Shown here: piece by piece, positions 9,207 through 17,027 of the stretch
Numbering within the stretch: position 1 is the stretch's first letter
Layout of the letters: each line of letters opens with the position of its first letter
NCBI GenBank assembly: GCA_903932145.1
Contig: CAIZFE010000035.1
Span: forward strand, 1-64,000
Origin: an uncultured Rhodopila sp.
GTDB lineage: Bacteria; Pseudomonadota; Alphaproteobacteria; Acetobacterales; Acetobacteraceae
Direction: 5' to 3'
DNA: 64,000 bases
Made by a program: the position numbers and the translations under genes
The notes under the pieces: model-generated
Databases searched by the model: none
Told to the model about the DNA's origin: nothing
The model's input: the letters and a program-made list of their open reading frames with translations, nothing else

Positions 9207-9679
9207 TAACCCGGGACGACCTGATCGCGTTCGTCTATCACGAAGCACGTTTGCTGGATGAGCAACGATTTGACGAGTGGCTGGACCTGTTCGCTCCGGA
9301 TGGGCGCTACTGGATGCCGCTGGAGTATGGCCAGACGGATCGTCGGCTGATAGCATCATTGATGGACGACGACCTGTTTCTGTTACGACTGCGGGTGGAG
9401 CGGTTGAAGGGCAACCGAACCTACAGCCAGAAGCCTCGCAGCCGATGTCATCATCTTTTGCAGCAGCCTCAGATTGATGGGTTCGACGCTGAGTCGGGTC
9501 ATTACCGCGTGTGGACCGCGATGCACTATGTCGAAACCCGTCAGGATCAGCAGGATCTTTATGCCGCCTGGGCGACGCATGATTTAACGACGGTGGACGG
9601 CGCATTGCGCATTAGGATGAAGCGTGTGGATTTGGTGAATTGCGACGCTGCATTCGGCAGCATTCAGTTGTTTCTATGA
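9203..9679 (+). CDS. Ring-hydroxylating oxygenase, beta (small) subunit
   Basis: A 158-aa protein of the SnoaL-like small-subunit family. MITRDDLIAFVYHEARLLDEQRFDEWLDLF is the usual opening (given here in part), followed by GRYWMPLEYGQ and a C-terminal strand ending in SIQLFL. Small subunits pack with alpha subunits as alpha3beta3 and have a structural role. The gene overlaps both the alpha-subunit stop and the CoA-ligase start by 4 bases. Confidence 0.88.
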   Translation: MITRDDLIAFVYHEARLLDEQRFDEWLDLFAPDGRYWMPLEYGQTDRRLIASLMDDDLFLLRLRVERLKGNRTYSQKPRSRCHHLLQQPQIDGFDAESGHYRVWTAMHYVETRQDQQDLYAAWATHDLTTVDGALRIRMKRVDLVNCDAAFGSIQLFL

Positions 9680-11238
9680 TGCCGAACCATTCCCGGACCG
9701 TGTTCGAAGTCTTCTGTCGAGCGGCGGATGATTACGGGGATCGGCCGTGGGTGTGCGTTACACCGGAAACCGCGTCGGCTTATGGCATCGAGTCCGGCGA
9801 TGTGTCCTATCGTGCCGCTGGGGATGCGGTGACCAGTCTGCGCGACCGCTATGCAGCGGCTGGCTATGGACCCGGCCACCGCGTGGGGCTCTTGCTGGAA
9901 AACCGCCCGACTTTCTTCCTGCATTGGTTTGCGTTGAACGCTTTGGGTGTGTCGATCGTTCCGCTGAACCCCGACCTGCGGATGATCGAGCTATCCTACG
10001 TCATCGCCCATTCGGAACTTGTGGCTATCGTTGCCATACCGTCCCGCCACGCGGCCCTGCGAGAGGCCGGCAGCGTCCCTATTTCCTCCCCCGACGACAT
10101 GCCTGCCCCGGTCGCCCCCGGTGGTTCTGCTATTAACGAGGCCGCCCTGCTGTACACTTCCGGCACGACCGGGCGTCCGAAAGGCTGCGTCTTACCCAAC
10201 AGCTACTTCCTAGCGGCTGGCGCATGGTACGCGGGTCTCAGCGGCCTTGGAACGATGCGATTTGGCGTTGAGCGGATGCTGACGCCGCTGCCATTGTTCC
10301 ACATGAATGCGCTGGCTTATTCCGCGATGGCAATGCTGATGACGGGCGGCTGCCTGATCCCATTGGATCGTTTCCATCCGCGATCCTGGTGGGCGACCGT
10401 GCGCGATTCCCGGGCCAGCATTGTGCATTATCTCGGCGTTATGCCGGCGATCCTGATGGCGGACGCACCTGCTGCCACTGACCGCGAACACGCGGTTCGT
10501 TTTGGTTTCGGCGCTGGGGTCGATGGCAAGCTGCATGCGCCGTTTGAGGACCGGTTCGGTTTTCCGCTGATCGAGGCCTGGGCGATGACCGAAACCGGCG
10601 CTGGCGCGGTTGTGGCGGCGAATCAGGAGCCCCGGCACATTGGGACCTATTGTTTCGGCCGGCCGGGGCCGGATGTCGAATGCCGCATCGTTACGGACAT
10701 CGAGACGGATGACCAGGGCGAATTGCTGGTCCGGCATGCCGGTTCAGACCCTCGTTACGGTTTCTTCCGGGAGTATTTGAAGGACCCGGATGCTACGTCT
10801 GAGGCCTGGGCTGACGGTTGGTTCCATACCGGTGACGTTGTCCGGCGTGGCCTTGACGGTTCGTTACACTTTGTGGACCGGCGCAAGAACGTCATTCGCC
10901 GTTCGGGCGAGAACATCGCGGCTGTCGAGGTCGAAAGCGCGCTCCGTCAGCATCCGGCGGTCACCGCAGTGGCGGTCGCGCCGACGACTGACCCGGTTCG
11001 CGGCGAGGAAGTGTTCGCGTGCATCGTAACAAACGTCATACCCGGCGAAGCGCTGGCGCAGGATATCGTTAGATGGTGTATCGAACGTTTGGCCTATTAC
11101 AAGGCCCCCGGTTTCATTGCGTTCGTCCCGGAGCTGCCGCTGACATCCACCCAAAAAATCCAGCGTGCGGAGTTGCGTGATTTGATCGCGACGCTAACGC
11201 CCCATGACACGCGCTTCCTGAAGCGGCGCTCGGCATGA
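9676..11238 (+). CDS. AMP-forming acyl/aryl-CoA ligase
   Basis: A 520-aa ANL-superfamily adenylating enzyme. The P-loop motif YTSGTTGRPKG is at residues 160-170. Further motifs are EAWAMTETG and, in the hinge region, WFHTGDVVRRGLDGSLHFVDRRKNVIRRSGENI; the C-terminal lysine is in LTSTQKIQR. The frame is open upstream to 9640, but ATG 9676, which overlaps the beta-subunit stop (ATGA), is the natural start. It would activate a carboxylic acid, probably an aromatic or ring-cleaved intermediate of this pathway, to its CoA thioester. Confidence 0.88.
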   Translation: MMPNHSRTVFEVFCRAADDYGDRPWVCVTPETASAYGIESGDVSYRAAGDAVTSLRDRYAAAGYGPGHRVGLLLENRPTFFLHWFALNALGVSIVPLNPDLRMIELSYVIAHSELVAIVAIPSRHAALREAGSVPISSPDDMPAPVAPGGSAINEAALLYTSGTTGRPKGCVLPNSYFLAAGAWYAGLSGLGTMRFGVERMLTPLPLFHMNALAYSAMAMLMTGGCLIPLDRFHPRSWWATVRDSRASIVHYLGVMPAILMADAPAATDREHAVRFGFGAGVDGKLHAPFEDRFGFPLIEAWAMTETGAGAVVAANQEPRHIGTYCFGRPGPDVECRIVTDIETDDQGELLVRHAGSDPRYGFFREYLKDPDATSEAWADGWFHTGDVVRRGLDGSLHFVDRRKNVIRRSGENIAAVEVESALRQHPAVTAVAVAPTTDPVRGEEVFACIVTNVIPGEALAQDIVRWCIERLAYYKAPGFIAFVPELPLTSTQKIQRAELRDLIATLTPHDTRFLKRRSA

Positions 11239-12398
11239 AACGCCGAGGTTACGAAGGGGTTGCTGTCTGCGCGCCGATCAGTGTGCCGTATCGCCGGTAC
11301 TCGGTGGACAGCGCGCATTGGTGGATCGGGCGGGCGCTGCACGCGTTGACGCAACGAACCGGGTTGAAGCCGGCTGACATCGACGGACTGTCCGTCTCCA
11401 GCTTCACCCTGGCACCGGACACGGCCGTCGGGCTGACGCAACATCTCGGGCTGTCGCCGCGTTGGCTGGATCATGTCCCGATGGGCGGCGCGAGCGGGGG
11501 AGTCGCGCTGCGACGGGCCGCCCGAGCGGTGCAGGCGGGGGATGCGGATTTTGTGGCATGCGTGGCGGCGGATACCAATCATGTCGATAGTTTTCGCAAG
11601 ACGCTGTCGTCGTTTTCCCGATTTGCCCAGGATGCGGTGTATCCGTATGGTTCCGGCGGTCCGAATGCCAGCTTCGCTCTGATCACGCGGCATTACATGA
11701 ACCGAACCGGCGCGACGCGGGAGGATTTTGGCCGCATCTGCGTCGCGCAACGAGCCAACGCGCAACGATACGATGGCGCGCTGATGCAAAAATCTCTGAC
11801 GCTGGACGCTTACATGCGTGCGCGGGCCATCGCCGATCCGATCCATCTGTTCGACTGCGTCATGCCGTGTGCCGGCGCCGAGGCGTTCCTGGTCTGCCGT
11901 GAGGAAGACGCACAGGCCATGAAACTGCCGTTTGTGCGCGTCCTGTCCACGATCGAACGACACAACGCCTATCAGGACGATCCGATCCAGTACCGCGGCG
12001 GCTGGGCGCAGGACCGCGACAACTTCTGGAGCATGGCCGGCATCGCACCGGACGACGTGGACTTCTTGCAAACCTACGACGACTACCCGGTGATCGTAAT
12101 GATGCAGATTGAGGATCTCGGCTTCTGCGCCAAAGGCGAAGCACCGGTCTTCGTGCGTGACCACAGTCTGACCACGGACGGCGACTTTCCGCACAACACC
12201 TCGGGCGGACAGTTGTCGGTGGGACAAGCGGGAGCCGCGGGTGGCTATCTGGGGATGGTCGAGGCCATCCGGCAACTGACCGACGAAGCCGGCGCGACGA
12301 CCGTTCCGAATGCTCGTGTTGGCCTCGTGTCCGGCTTCGGGATGATCAACTACGACCGGGGCCTTGCCAGTTCCGCCATCCTGCTGGCCCGGTCATGA
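11235..12398 (+). CDS. Thiolase-fold protein without the usual nucleophilic Cys
   Basis: A 387-aa member of the SCP-x/thiolase-like group. Where classical thiolases have the nucleophilic Cys, this protein reads MGGASGGVALRRAARAV. The C-terminal GHP and Cys motifs are replaced by NTSGGQLSVGQAGAAGG. That is the pattern of non-thiolytic homologues that pair with DUF35 proteins, such as the Ltp2-ChsH2 type retro-aldolases of steroid side-chain degradation. The next gene encodes a DUF35 domain and overlaps by 4 bases, so a thiolase-like/DUF35 complex acting as an acyl-CoA aldolase is plausible (inference from that precedent). Confidence 0.8.
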   Translation: MKRRGYEGVAVCAPISVPYRRYSVDSAHWWIGRALHALTQRTGLKPADIDGLSVSSFTLAPDTAVGLTQHLGLSPRWLDHVPMGGASGGVALRRAARAVQAGDADFVACVAADTNHVDSFRKTLSSFSRFAQDAVYPYGSGGPNASFALITRHYMNRTGATREDFGRICVAQRANAQRYDGALMQKSLTLDAYMRARAIADPIHLFDCVMPCAGAEAFLVCREEDAQAMKLPFVRVLSTIERHNAYQDDPIQYRGGWAQDRDNFWSMAGIAPDDVDFLQTYDDYPVIVMMQIEDLGFCAKGEAPVFVRDHSLTTDGDFPHNTSGGQLSVGQAGAAGGYLGMVEAIRQLTDEAGATTVPNARVGLVSGFGMINYDRGLASSAILLARS

Positions 12399-13636
12399 CC
12401 GAACCACTGCTTCGTCCGCGTCGCAAGGACCCGCTCCGCAAAACGCGCGAGCCGTTGCTGCCGCAGGGCTTGCGCAGCCGCACCGCGCATGGACTGACGG
12501 CGGCGGCGGCGGAAGGCCGGTTCATGTTGCAGGTCTGCACCGATTGCGGGTTCACGCTGTATCCGCCACGCGATGCCTGCCCAAGCTGTCTGTCTGACCG
12601 TGTGCCATTCCATGATGTCGCCCCTGGTGGGATGGTTCTGGCCGAAACCACCATTCGCACCAGTACCGACCCGTATTTTCGGGAGCGTACGCCCTGGCGC
12701 ATCGGCACTGTGACGCTGGACTGCGGACCGTCGTTCGTTGCGCATCTCCATGGAGACGCCGCGGAAGGATCGCGTGTCGTCATGACCTTGCGCCTGGACA
12801 AAAGCGGCAACGCCGTCGCGATCGCCATGCCGGATAAGCCGACCTCGCATCAGGAGGACGATGTGCAACTGCGCGAACTGACCTGCGATCCGAAATTCCG
12901 CCGGGTGTTGATCACCGATGGCCGCAACGCCACCGGCCAGGCGATGGCCCGGGCGATGGCGGCGGCACAAGCATCGATTATCTTTGTTGGCATTGCCGAC
13001 CCATGGAAACCGTTCCCCGGCGAAACAGATTTGCGCGCCATTCCTTGTGTGGAGATCGTTCCGCTCGATATCACCGACACACGGTCGGTCGCTGACGTCG
13101 CTGGCGAGATCGCGCATCGTGTCGATATCCTTGTTAATACATCGGAACACCATCGAGCCGGAGGCATTATGAACCGGCATGGCCTTACGATTGCGCGTGA
13201 GGAAATGGATATCCGGTATTTTGGACTGCTACGCTTGGCCCAACACTTTGGGCCGACGATGCGGGCGCGCGGTGCGGACGGGGTCAATGCGGCGGCGGCG
13301 TTTGTTAATCTACTATCGGTGCATGCTTTGATGAACTGGCCGGAATTCGGTGCGTTTTCGGCTGCCGAGGCTGCGTGTCTTTCAGCGTCCCAGGCGCTGC
13401 GAGCGGAACTGCGGGGTGGCGGCGTGAAAGTTCTGAATATGTTCGCGGGCCCGCTCGATACGGAATGGTTTCAGTCCGTGCCGCCGCCCAAGCTGTCGCC
13501 CGCTGCTTTGGCAAAAGCGACCGTGGATGCGCTGCGAATGGGCATCGAGGATTCCTATGTCGGCGACATAGCGCAAGATATTCGCGCCCGCCTGGACGTG
13601 CAGCCGAAGGCGTTGGAACGGGAGTTGGGGGGATGA
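12395..13636 (+). CDS. DUF35 (Zn-ribbon/OB) fused to a degenerate SDR domain
   Basis: A 413-aa fusion. Residues about 45-150 form a DUF35 module: rubredoxin-like zinc ribbon (CTDCG, CPSC) followed by an OB fold (GGMVLAETTIRTS...FVAHLHGD). Residues about 167-405 form a Rossmann fold of the short-chain dehydrogenase family. Its cofactor loop is degenerate (TDGRNATGQAMA instead of TGxxxGxG) and the active-site YxxxK is replaced by FSAAE, that is Phe for Tyr and Glu for Lys, although the Ser (LLSVHAL) remains. The SDR half is probably catalytically dead or altered. It is coupled to the thiolase-like gene upstream. Confidence 0.82.
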   Translation: MTEPLLRPRRKDPLRKTREPLLPQGLRSRTAHGLTAAAAEGRFMLQVCTDCGFTLYPPRDACPSCLSDRVPFHDVAPGGMVLAETTIRTSTDPYFRERTPWRIGTVTLDCGPSFVAHLHGDAAEGSRVVMTLRLDKSGNAVAIAMPDKPTSHQEDDVQLRELTCDPKFRRVLITDGRNATGQAMARAMAAAQASIIFVGIADPWKPFPGETDLRAIPCVEIVPLDITDTRSVADVAGEIAHRVDILVNTSEHHRAGGIMNRHGLTIAREEMDIRYFGLLRLAQHFGPTMRARGADGVNAAAAFVNLLSVHALMNWPEFGAFSAAEAACLSASQALRAELRGGGVKVLNMFAGPLDTEWFQSVPPPKLSPAALAKATVDALRMGIEDSYVGDIAQDIRARLDVQPKALERELGG

Positions 13637-13649
13637 GCGCACTTAAAGT

Positions 13650-13686
13650 CCCGGGTGACCGGACCAAGCCCGGCCAGGACGGGGAC
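13650..13686. repeat. Partial copy of the dispersed palindromic repeat
   Basis: This string resembles one arm of the palindrome at 1-141 (ccgggtgaccggaccaagcc, then cggccaggacgggga). It fills most of the 58-base gap between the DUF35-SDR gene and the cyclase-family gene, the only sizeable gap in the enzyme chain. Confidence 0.6.
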
Positions 13687-13694
13687 AGCACATC

Positions 13695-14477
13695 ATGACA
13701 TCCGCCCTGACTGCCTTCGCCGCCGCACTGGCCACGGGAACGATTCGCGTCATCGACCTGACGCACACCCTGACGCCGGAATTCCCCACCATCGTTATGC
13801 CGCCGGAACTCGGCCAATGCGCGCCGTTTCGGATGGAGGAGGTGTCTCGCTACGACGAACGCGGACCAGCCTGGTACTGGAACAATTTCTCCATGGGCGA
13901 GCATACCGGTACCCATTTCGACGCGCCGATCCATTGGGTGACCGGCAAGGAACTGCCCGACAACGCGGTCGATACGATCCCGCCGGCGCATTTTCTGGCC
14001 CCCGCCTGCGTCATTGACTGTTCGGCGGAGTCAGCCGCTGATGCGGACTTCGTTCTGACCATTCCTTTTGTTGAGGCGTGGGAAGCCAAGCACGGCCGCA
14101 TTCCGCCGCAATCCTGGGTGCTGCTGCGCACTGACTGGCACAAGCGTCCGCCGAAGGCATACGTCAATCTGCTGGACGACGGCCCGCATTCACCCGGCCC
14201 CGCGCCGGCCGTGGTGAAATGGCTGGTTGAACAGCGGGACGTGCACGGGTTTGGCACCGAAACCATCGGCACCGATGCCGGACAGGCCGCGCATTTCAAC
14301 CCGCCTTATCCGGCGCATCATTACATGCATGGGCGCGGCCGGTATGGGCTGCAATGCCTGACAAACCTTGATCTGCTGCCGCCAACCGGCGCGCTGATCC
14401 TCGCGGCGCCACTGAAGATCCGGCAGGGTTCCGGCAGTCCTCTGCGTGTCTTGGCGCTTGTCGAGATAAACCCATGA
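13695..14477 (+). CDS. Cyclase-family metal-dependent hydrolase (kynurenine formamidase/isatin hydrolase type)
   Basis: A 260-aa protein with the family metal motif HxGTHxDxPxH, here His70, His74, Asp76 and His80 (HTGTHFDAPIH). Further family features are SWVLLRTDWHKR and the later GTDAGQAAHF. Known members open amide bonds: kynurenine formamidase removes formyl groups, and isatin hydrolase opens the isatin ring to isatinate. Given a 2-oxoacid oxidoreductase and a Rieske oxygenase in the same operon, an isatin-like lactam is an attractive substrate (inference only). The stop overlaps the next SDR start by 4 bases. Confidence 0.85.
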   Translation: MTSALTAFAAALATGTIRVIDLTHTLTPEFPTIVMPPELGQCAPFRMEEVSRYDERGPAWYWNNFSMGEHTGTHFDAPIHWVTGKELPDNAVDTIPPAHFLAPACVIDCSAESAADADFVLTIPFVEAWEAKHGRIPPQSWVLLRTDWHKRPPKAYVNLLDDGPHSPGPAPAVVKWLVEQRDVHGFGTETIGTDAGQAAHFNPPYPAHHYMHGRGRYGLQCLTNLDLLPPTGALILAAPLKIRQGSGSPLRVLALVEINP

Positions 14478-15190
14478 CCGTTGCGGTCGTCACCGGAGGC
14501 AGCACCGGCATCGGCGCGTCGATCTGTAGCCATCTGCTCGACGCAGGCTACTACGTCATTTCGCTGTCCCGCCGGCAGCCCGCCGATTCCCGCTGTCAGC
14601 ATGTGGAAGTGGATTTGCTCGACGCTGTCGCAACAACGCAGGCGGCACAGGACATCGCTCGACGCCATGCTATCACACATGTCGTTCACAACGCGGGTGC
14701 CATCAGAGCCGCCCTGCTGCCGGACGTAACCAGCAACGATCTGACAGCCCTGACGCAGTTGCACCTGAACGCCGCGCTGACGTTGACCCAGGCGGCGCTG
14801 CCATCGATGCGCGCCGCCGGCTTTGGCCGCATCGTCTTGATCTCATCGCGCGCCGCCCTCGGCCTGGCCACCCGCACCGCGTATTCGGCAACGAAAGCCG
14901 GCATGATCGGCATGGCCCGCACCTGGGCACTGGAACTCGCGCCTGACGGGATCACCGTCAACGTCATCGCCCCCGGGCCAATCCGCGAGACCGAAATGTT
15001 CCACGACGTGATCCCGGCGGACAGCGCGCGGGAAGAAGCCCTCGCCGCCGCCATTCCGGTCAAACGCCTCGGCGTACCCGACGACGTTGCGCGCGCGGTC
15101 ATGTTCTTCGCCAGCCCGGCCAGCAGCTTCATCACCGGCCAGACCTTGTTCGTCTGCGGCGGGTCCAGCATCGGATCAATAACAATCTAG
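14474..15190 (+). CDS. Short-chain dehydrogenase/reductase
   Basis: A 238-aa classical SDR. The cofactor motif TGGSTGIG is at residues 7-14, HNAGA follows around residue 74, the catalytic Ser is in LISSRAALG, and the intact YSATK holds Tyr and Lys. The tail includes the usual APGPIRET and GVPDDVARAVMFFASPASSFITGQ. It resembles FabG-type 3-oxoacyl reductases or dehydrogenases of ring diols. In contrast to the degenerate SDR half two genes upstream, all catalytic residues are present. It is coupled to the cyclase-family gene. Confidence 0.88.
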   Translation: MTVAVVTGGSTGIGASICSHLLDAGYYVISLSRRQPADSRCQHVEVDLLDAVATTQAAQDIARRHAITHVVHNAGAIRAALLPDVTSNDLTALTQLHLNAALTLTQAALPSMRAAGFGRIVLISSRAALGLATRTAYSATKAGMIGMARTWALELAPDGITVNVIAPGPIRETEMFHDVIPADSAREEALAAAIPVKRLGVPDDVARAVMFFASPASSFITGQTLFVCGGSSIGSITI

Positions 15191-15201
15191 GGAAACGCCC
15201 A

Positions 15202-15975
15202 ATGCGTATCTGGTATCAAAGCTACGTCGATTATGAAAATGGCGCCCAATACTGGGACATGCTGCGCGCCCACCTTTCCGACATTGTCGATCCCGGCACA
15301 ATCATCGACGTCCATGGCATCACGCCGCATGATTCCTACGCGCACCCGATCGTGGAGTTCCGTTGCGCGCGCGAAGTCATCTGCAACGCCGTCAAAGCTG
15401 AACGGGAAGGCTACGACGCGTTCATCATCGGCCATTTCCAGGACGCCGGGCTTTACGAGTGCCGTTCCGTCGTCGATATCCCCGTCGTCGCGCTGGGCGA
15501 GGCGTCGATGCTGCACGCGTGCCAACTCGGGCAACGGTCTGGGATCGTGACGATCAATCCGCGCTACATCTCCTGGTTCCATCACCAAATTCGCAAATAC
15601 GGGCTGGAACACCGGGTCACCGGCGTCCACGCCATGACGTTCGAACCGGGCGAAATTCTCAAAGCCTACGAAAGTGACGATCTGGCCAGGGAAGTGGAAC
15701 GAAAATACGCCGAGCAGGCCAGGCCGCTGGTGGCACAAGGCGTCGATGTGCTGATCCCCGGCGGCGGCATTCCGATGCTGCTGTTCTCCCGCATTCGCGG
15801 CCATAACGTCGATGGCGCGCCGGTCATCAACGGCATCCCCATCGTGGTCAAAGCCGCCGAAACCGCGGTGAAATTGCGCCGGCTGTGCGGGCTGGGGGTC
15901 AGCCGCACCTCGGATTACGTCAAGGCGCCACCGCATGTGATAGAAGAATTCCTGACGCACCCGAAAGGGCTGTAG
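15202..15975 (+). CDS. Asp/Glu/hydantoin-racemase-fold protein lacking both catalytic Cys
   Basis: A 257-aa protein that aligns along its length with the Asp/Glu/hydantoin racemase family (IPVVALGEASMLHACQLGQR is highly typical). In active racemases a Cys sits in the first segment (consensus like ACFSDPGL) and another in the second (LGCAGM). Here the segments read IIGHFQDAGL and LIPGGGIPML, so both cysteines are gone. Racemisation by the two-base Cys mechanism is therefore unlikely. A lyase, decarboxylase or binding role is possible. It lies 11 bases after the SDR stop and just before the binding-protein gene. Confidence 0.78.
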   Translation: MRIWYQSYVDYENGAQYWDMLRAHLSDIVDPGTIIDVHGITPHDSYAHPIVEFRCAREVICNAVKAEREGYDAFIIGHFQDAGLYECRSVVDIPVVALGEASMLHACQLGQRSGIVTINPRYISWFHHQIRKYGLEHRVTGVHAMTFEPGEILKAYESDDLAREVERKYAEQARPLVAQGVDVLIPGGGIPMLLFSRIRGHNVDGAPVINGIPIVVKAAETAVKLRRLCGLGVSRTSDYVKAPPHVIEEFLTHPKGL

Positions 15976-16004
15976 CCGCCGGTAAACCAGGAAGGAAACC
16001 AATC

Positions 16005-17018
16005 GTGCGACTTCTGACACGACGCAACGCCATCATCGCCGCCGCCGGAGCCGCCGCGATAGATGTCCGGCCCCTGCGGGCCGAAACCGCGCGGCTGCGG
16101 GTTTCATATGGCTACAGCATTGGATACCTACCGCTGATGGTCATGCGAGACCAGTCGTTACTGGAAAAGCATGCGGCGAAGCTGGGTCTTGGTAAGCTGC
16201 AGGTCGAGTGGCAGGTTCTCGACGGCGGCAACAACATCAACGATGCGATGCTGTCCGGGGCGTTGGATATCGCCGGCATCGGCATCCCCGGCTACCTTGT
16301 GTTGCGGGATCGCACCCTTGGCAAACGGCAGGAGATGACGGGAATCAGCGCGCTGAACGGCGGCGCGCTTTGGCTGAATACGATCGATCCGCGCATTAAA
16401 ACGCTGGCGGACTATACGCCGAAAGATCGGATTGCGGTGCCCGGCATCAAGACGTCGTACGCCGCGGTAGTGCTGGAAATGGCTGTGGCGAAAGCGTTCG
16501 GCATCGAGAACTACGCGAAACTGGACCCGATCACCGTGGGTATGCCGCATCCGGAAGCCTACGCCGCGATGATGTCCGGCGGGACGGAGATCAAGTCGCA
16601 CATGGCGTCCCCTCCGTTTTCTTACCAGGAACTGAAAAATCCGGCCGTGCATCGGGTTCTCAGCACCAGCGAAACGTATGGCGCGCTGACGATCCTGCTG
16701 AATATGACGCAACGTCAGTTCGCCGACGCCAATCCAGGAATTATCAAGGCGTTCCTGGCCGCTCAGTTGGAAGCGACCGGGTTCATCGCCGCCGACCCTG
16801 ACGGAGCCGCCGAAGCCTATACCAAGGGCACCGGGTTGAAGACACCCAAGGCCGCGTTGATCGAGATGCTGGCGGACCCGGAAAACAGTTACAGTCCAGT
16901 GCCGAACGGCAGCCTGATCTACGCCAGCTTCATGGCGCAGACCGGGATCCTGAAGGCGAAACCGGCAGCCTGGATCGATCTTTTCCTGCCCGAGCTGCAT
17001 GGGCAAGGCGGAAGCTGA
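16005..17018 (+). CDS. NMT1/THI5-type ABC transporter substrate-binding protein
   Basis: A 337-aa periplasmic binding protein. I chose GTG 16005 because a good ribosome site (aggaaggaaacc) lies just upstream and the protein then begins with a signal peptide (twin Arg, then IIAAAGAAAIDVRPLRA). The mature part shows the NMT1/SsuA pattern: SIGYLPLMVMRDQSLLEKHA, and GALDIAGIGIPGYLVLRD. It ends the catabolic block and may supply ligand to the transporter at 216-3684, although LivHMGF systems normally use LivK-type proteins. A clear paralogue lies at 55594-56598. The next gene converges from the other strand 9 bases away. Confidence 0.85.
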   Translation: MRLLTRRNAIIAAAGAAAIDVRPLRAETARLRVSYGYSIGYLPLMVMRDQSLLEKHAAKLGLGKLQVEWQVLDGGNNINDAMLSGALDIAGIGIPGYLVLRDRTLGKRQEMTGISALNGGALWLNTIDPRIKTLADYTPKDRIAVPGIKTSYAAVVLEMAVAKAFGIENYAKLDPITVGMPHPEAYAAMMSGGTEIKSHMASPPFSYQELKNPAVHRVLSTSETYGALTILLNMTQRQFADANPGIIKAFLAAQLEATGFIAADPDGAAEAYTKGTGLKTPKAALIEMLADPENSYSPVPNGSLIYASFMAQTGILKAKPAAWIDLFLPELHGQGGS

Positions 17019-17027
17019 CGCCAGCGT

